A DNA stretch of 5,841 nt from Bacillota bacterium. GTDB lineage: Bacteria > Bacillota > Clostridia > Lachnospirales > Anaerotignaceae. Every line of letters starts with the position of its first letter. Position 1 is the first letter of the stretch. The notes below the pieces were generated by a model. That model searched no databases. It saw only the letters and a program-made list of their open reading frames with translations, and was not told where the DNA came from. The position numbers and the translations under genes are program-made. Location: the NCBI GenBank assembly GCA_030526765.1, contig JAUNCB010000087.1:1-5841 (forward strand), given 5' to 3'. Below, in pieces: positions 5,521 to 5,841 of this stretch.

Positions 5521-5841
5521 ATGCATCATATCAAAGAAATTCTCCGCCTCACCATCGGCGGATTTATTGGAAAGGGTGTCGGCAGGCGTGCCGCAGGGCT
5601 GACCTATTATCTGGTCTTTGCCATCTTCCCCTTTATCCTCTCCATTGTTTCCCTTCTGGGTGTGCTGCATCTGCCGCTCATCTCTCTGGAGGGGCATGCG
5701 GCGGCATTTTTGCCCGAGGATATCATTACCTTATTAAATATCACCCTCATCCACATGACGGAATTTTCCAACGGGGCAGTGCTGACCTTCGGGCTGGCAT
5801 TCACCCTCTGGTTCCCCTTTCGGGCAGTGATGAACCTGACC
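5521..5841 (+). CDS. YihY/virulence factor BrkB family membrane protein, partial
   Basis: Only the first 107 residues lie in the window; the reading frame is open to the right edge. The start at 5521 has AAAGGA (5507-5512) 8 nt before it and lies 28 nt after the SDR stop. After a basic amphipathic N-terminus comes R-A-A-G-L-T-Y-Y-L-V-F-A-I-F-P-F (23-38), the characteristic first membrane segment of the YihY/BrkB family. A second membrane segment is S-N-G-A-V-L-T-F-G-L-A-F-T-L-W-F (83-98), again family-like with the following R101-A-V. The family consists of integral membrane proteins of about 270-400 residues with six or so segments. Early naming as RNase BN was withdrawn, and the biochemical role is unresolved. 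Confidence 0.85.
   Translation, partial: MHHIKEILRLTIGGFIGKGVGRRAAGLTYYLVFAIFPFILSIVSLLGVLHLPLISLEGHAAAFLPEDIITLLNITLIHMTEFSNGAVLTFGLAFTLWFPFRAVMNLT

Noticed and set aside
4932..5522. 196-codon open frame on the minus strand opposite the SDR gene
   Set aside because: Shadow of the SDR coding strand; no family resemblance and no ribosome binding site.

Overview
The window looks like chromosomal DNA from a low-to-mid GC Gram-positive bacterium. The best guess is Bacillota, class Clostridia, perhaps a Lachnospiraceae-type gut anaerobe. The reasons are strong AAGGAGG-type ribosome binding sites before nearly every gene, sigma-A promoters with near-consensus TATAAT boxes, intrinsic terminators with long T-tracts, a lipoprotein-type solute-binding protein, and a two-gene ThrE-type exporter. 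The genus cannot be fixed from this sequence alone. I see no mobile element, CRISPR array, tRNA or rRNA.

Layout. (1) Positions 1-1013, minus strand: a two-gene transport module. It holds the large ThrE-like subunit (DUF1212 type, complete) followed 19 nt later by the small subunit (DUF3815/YjjB type), which runs off the left edge. (2) Positions 1014-1410: a 397-nt divergent control region. It has a minus-strand promoter for the exporter, two overlapping inverted repeats between the two -35 boxes, a plus-strand promoter, a TPP riboswitch with a Rho-independent terminator, and a small hairpin next to the tenA ribosome binding site. (3) Positions 1411-4629, plus strand: a four-gene thiamin-pyrimidine salvage operon in the order tenA, ABC ATPase (thiZ), ABC permease (thiX), lipoprotein binding protein (thiY). 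(4) Positions 4641-4681: the operon terminator, fused with a promoter for the next unit. (5) Positions 4743-5841, plus strand: a short-chain dehydrogenase/reductase (SDR), then the start of a YihY/BrkB-family membrane protein that runs off the right edge.

How the genes work together. The riboswitch senses thiamin pyrophosphate and is expected to stop transcription ahead of tenA when TPP is plentiful. When TPP is scarce, ThiXYZ should import a pyrimidine breakdown product of thiamin, and TenA should hydrolyse the aminopyrimidine to HMP for re-entry into thiamin synthesis. The deformylase that some such operons carry (YlmB) is absent here, so the exact imported compound is open. The exporter and the SDR/BrkB pair look like independent neighbours.

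No wholly new system is evident. The most noteworthy items are regulatory: the overlapping inverted repeats between the divergent promoters, and the promoter built into the thiY terminator.
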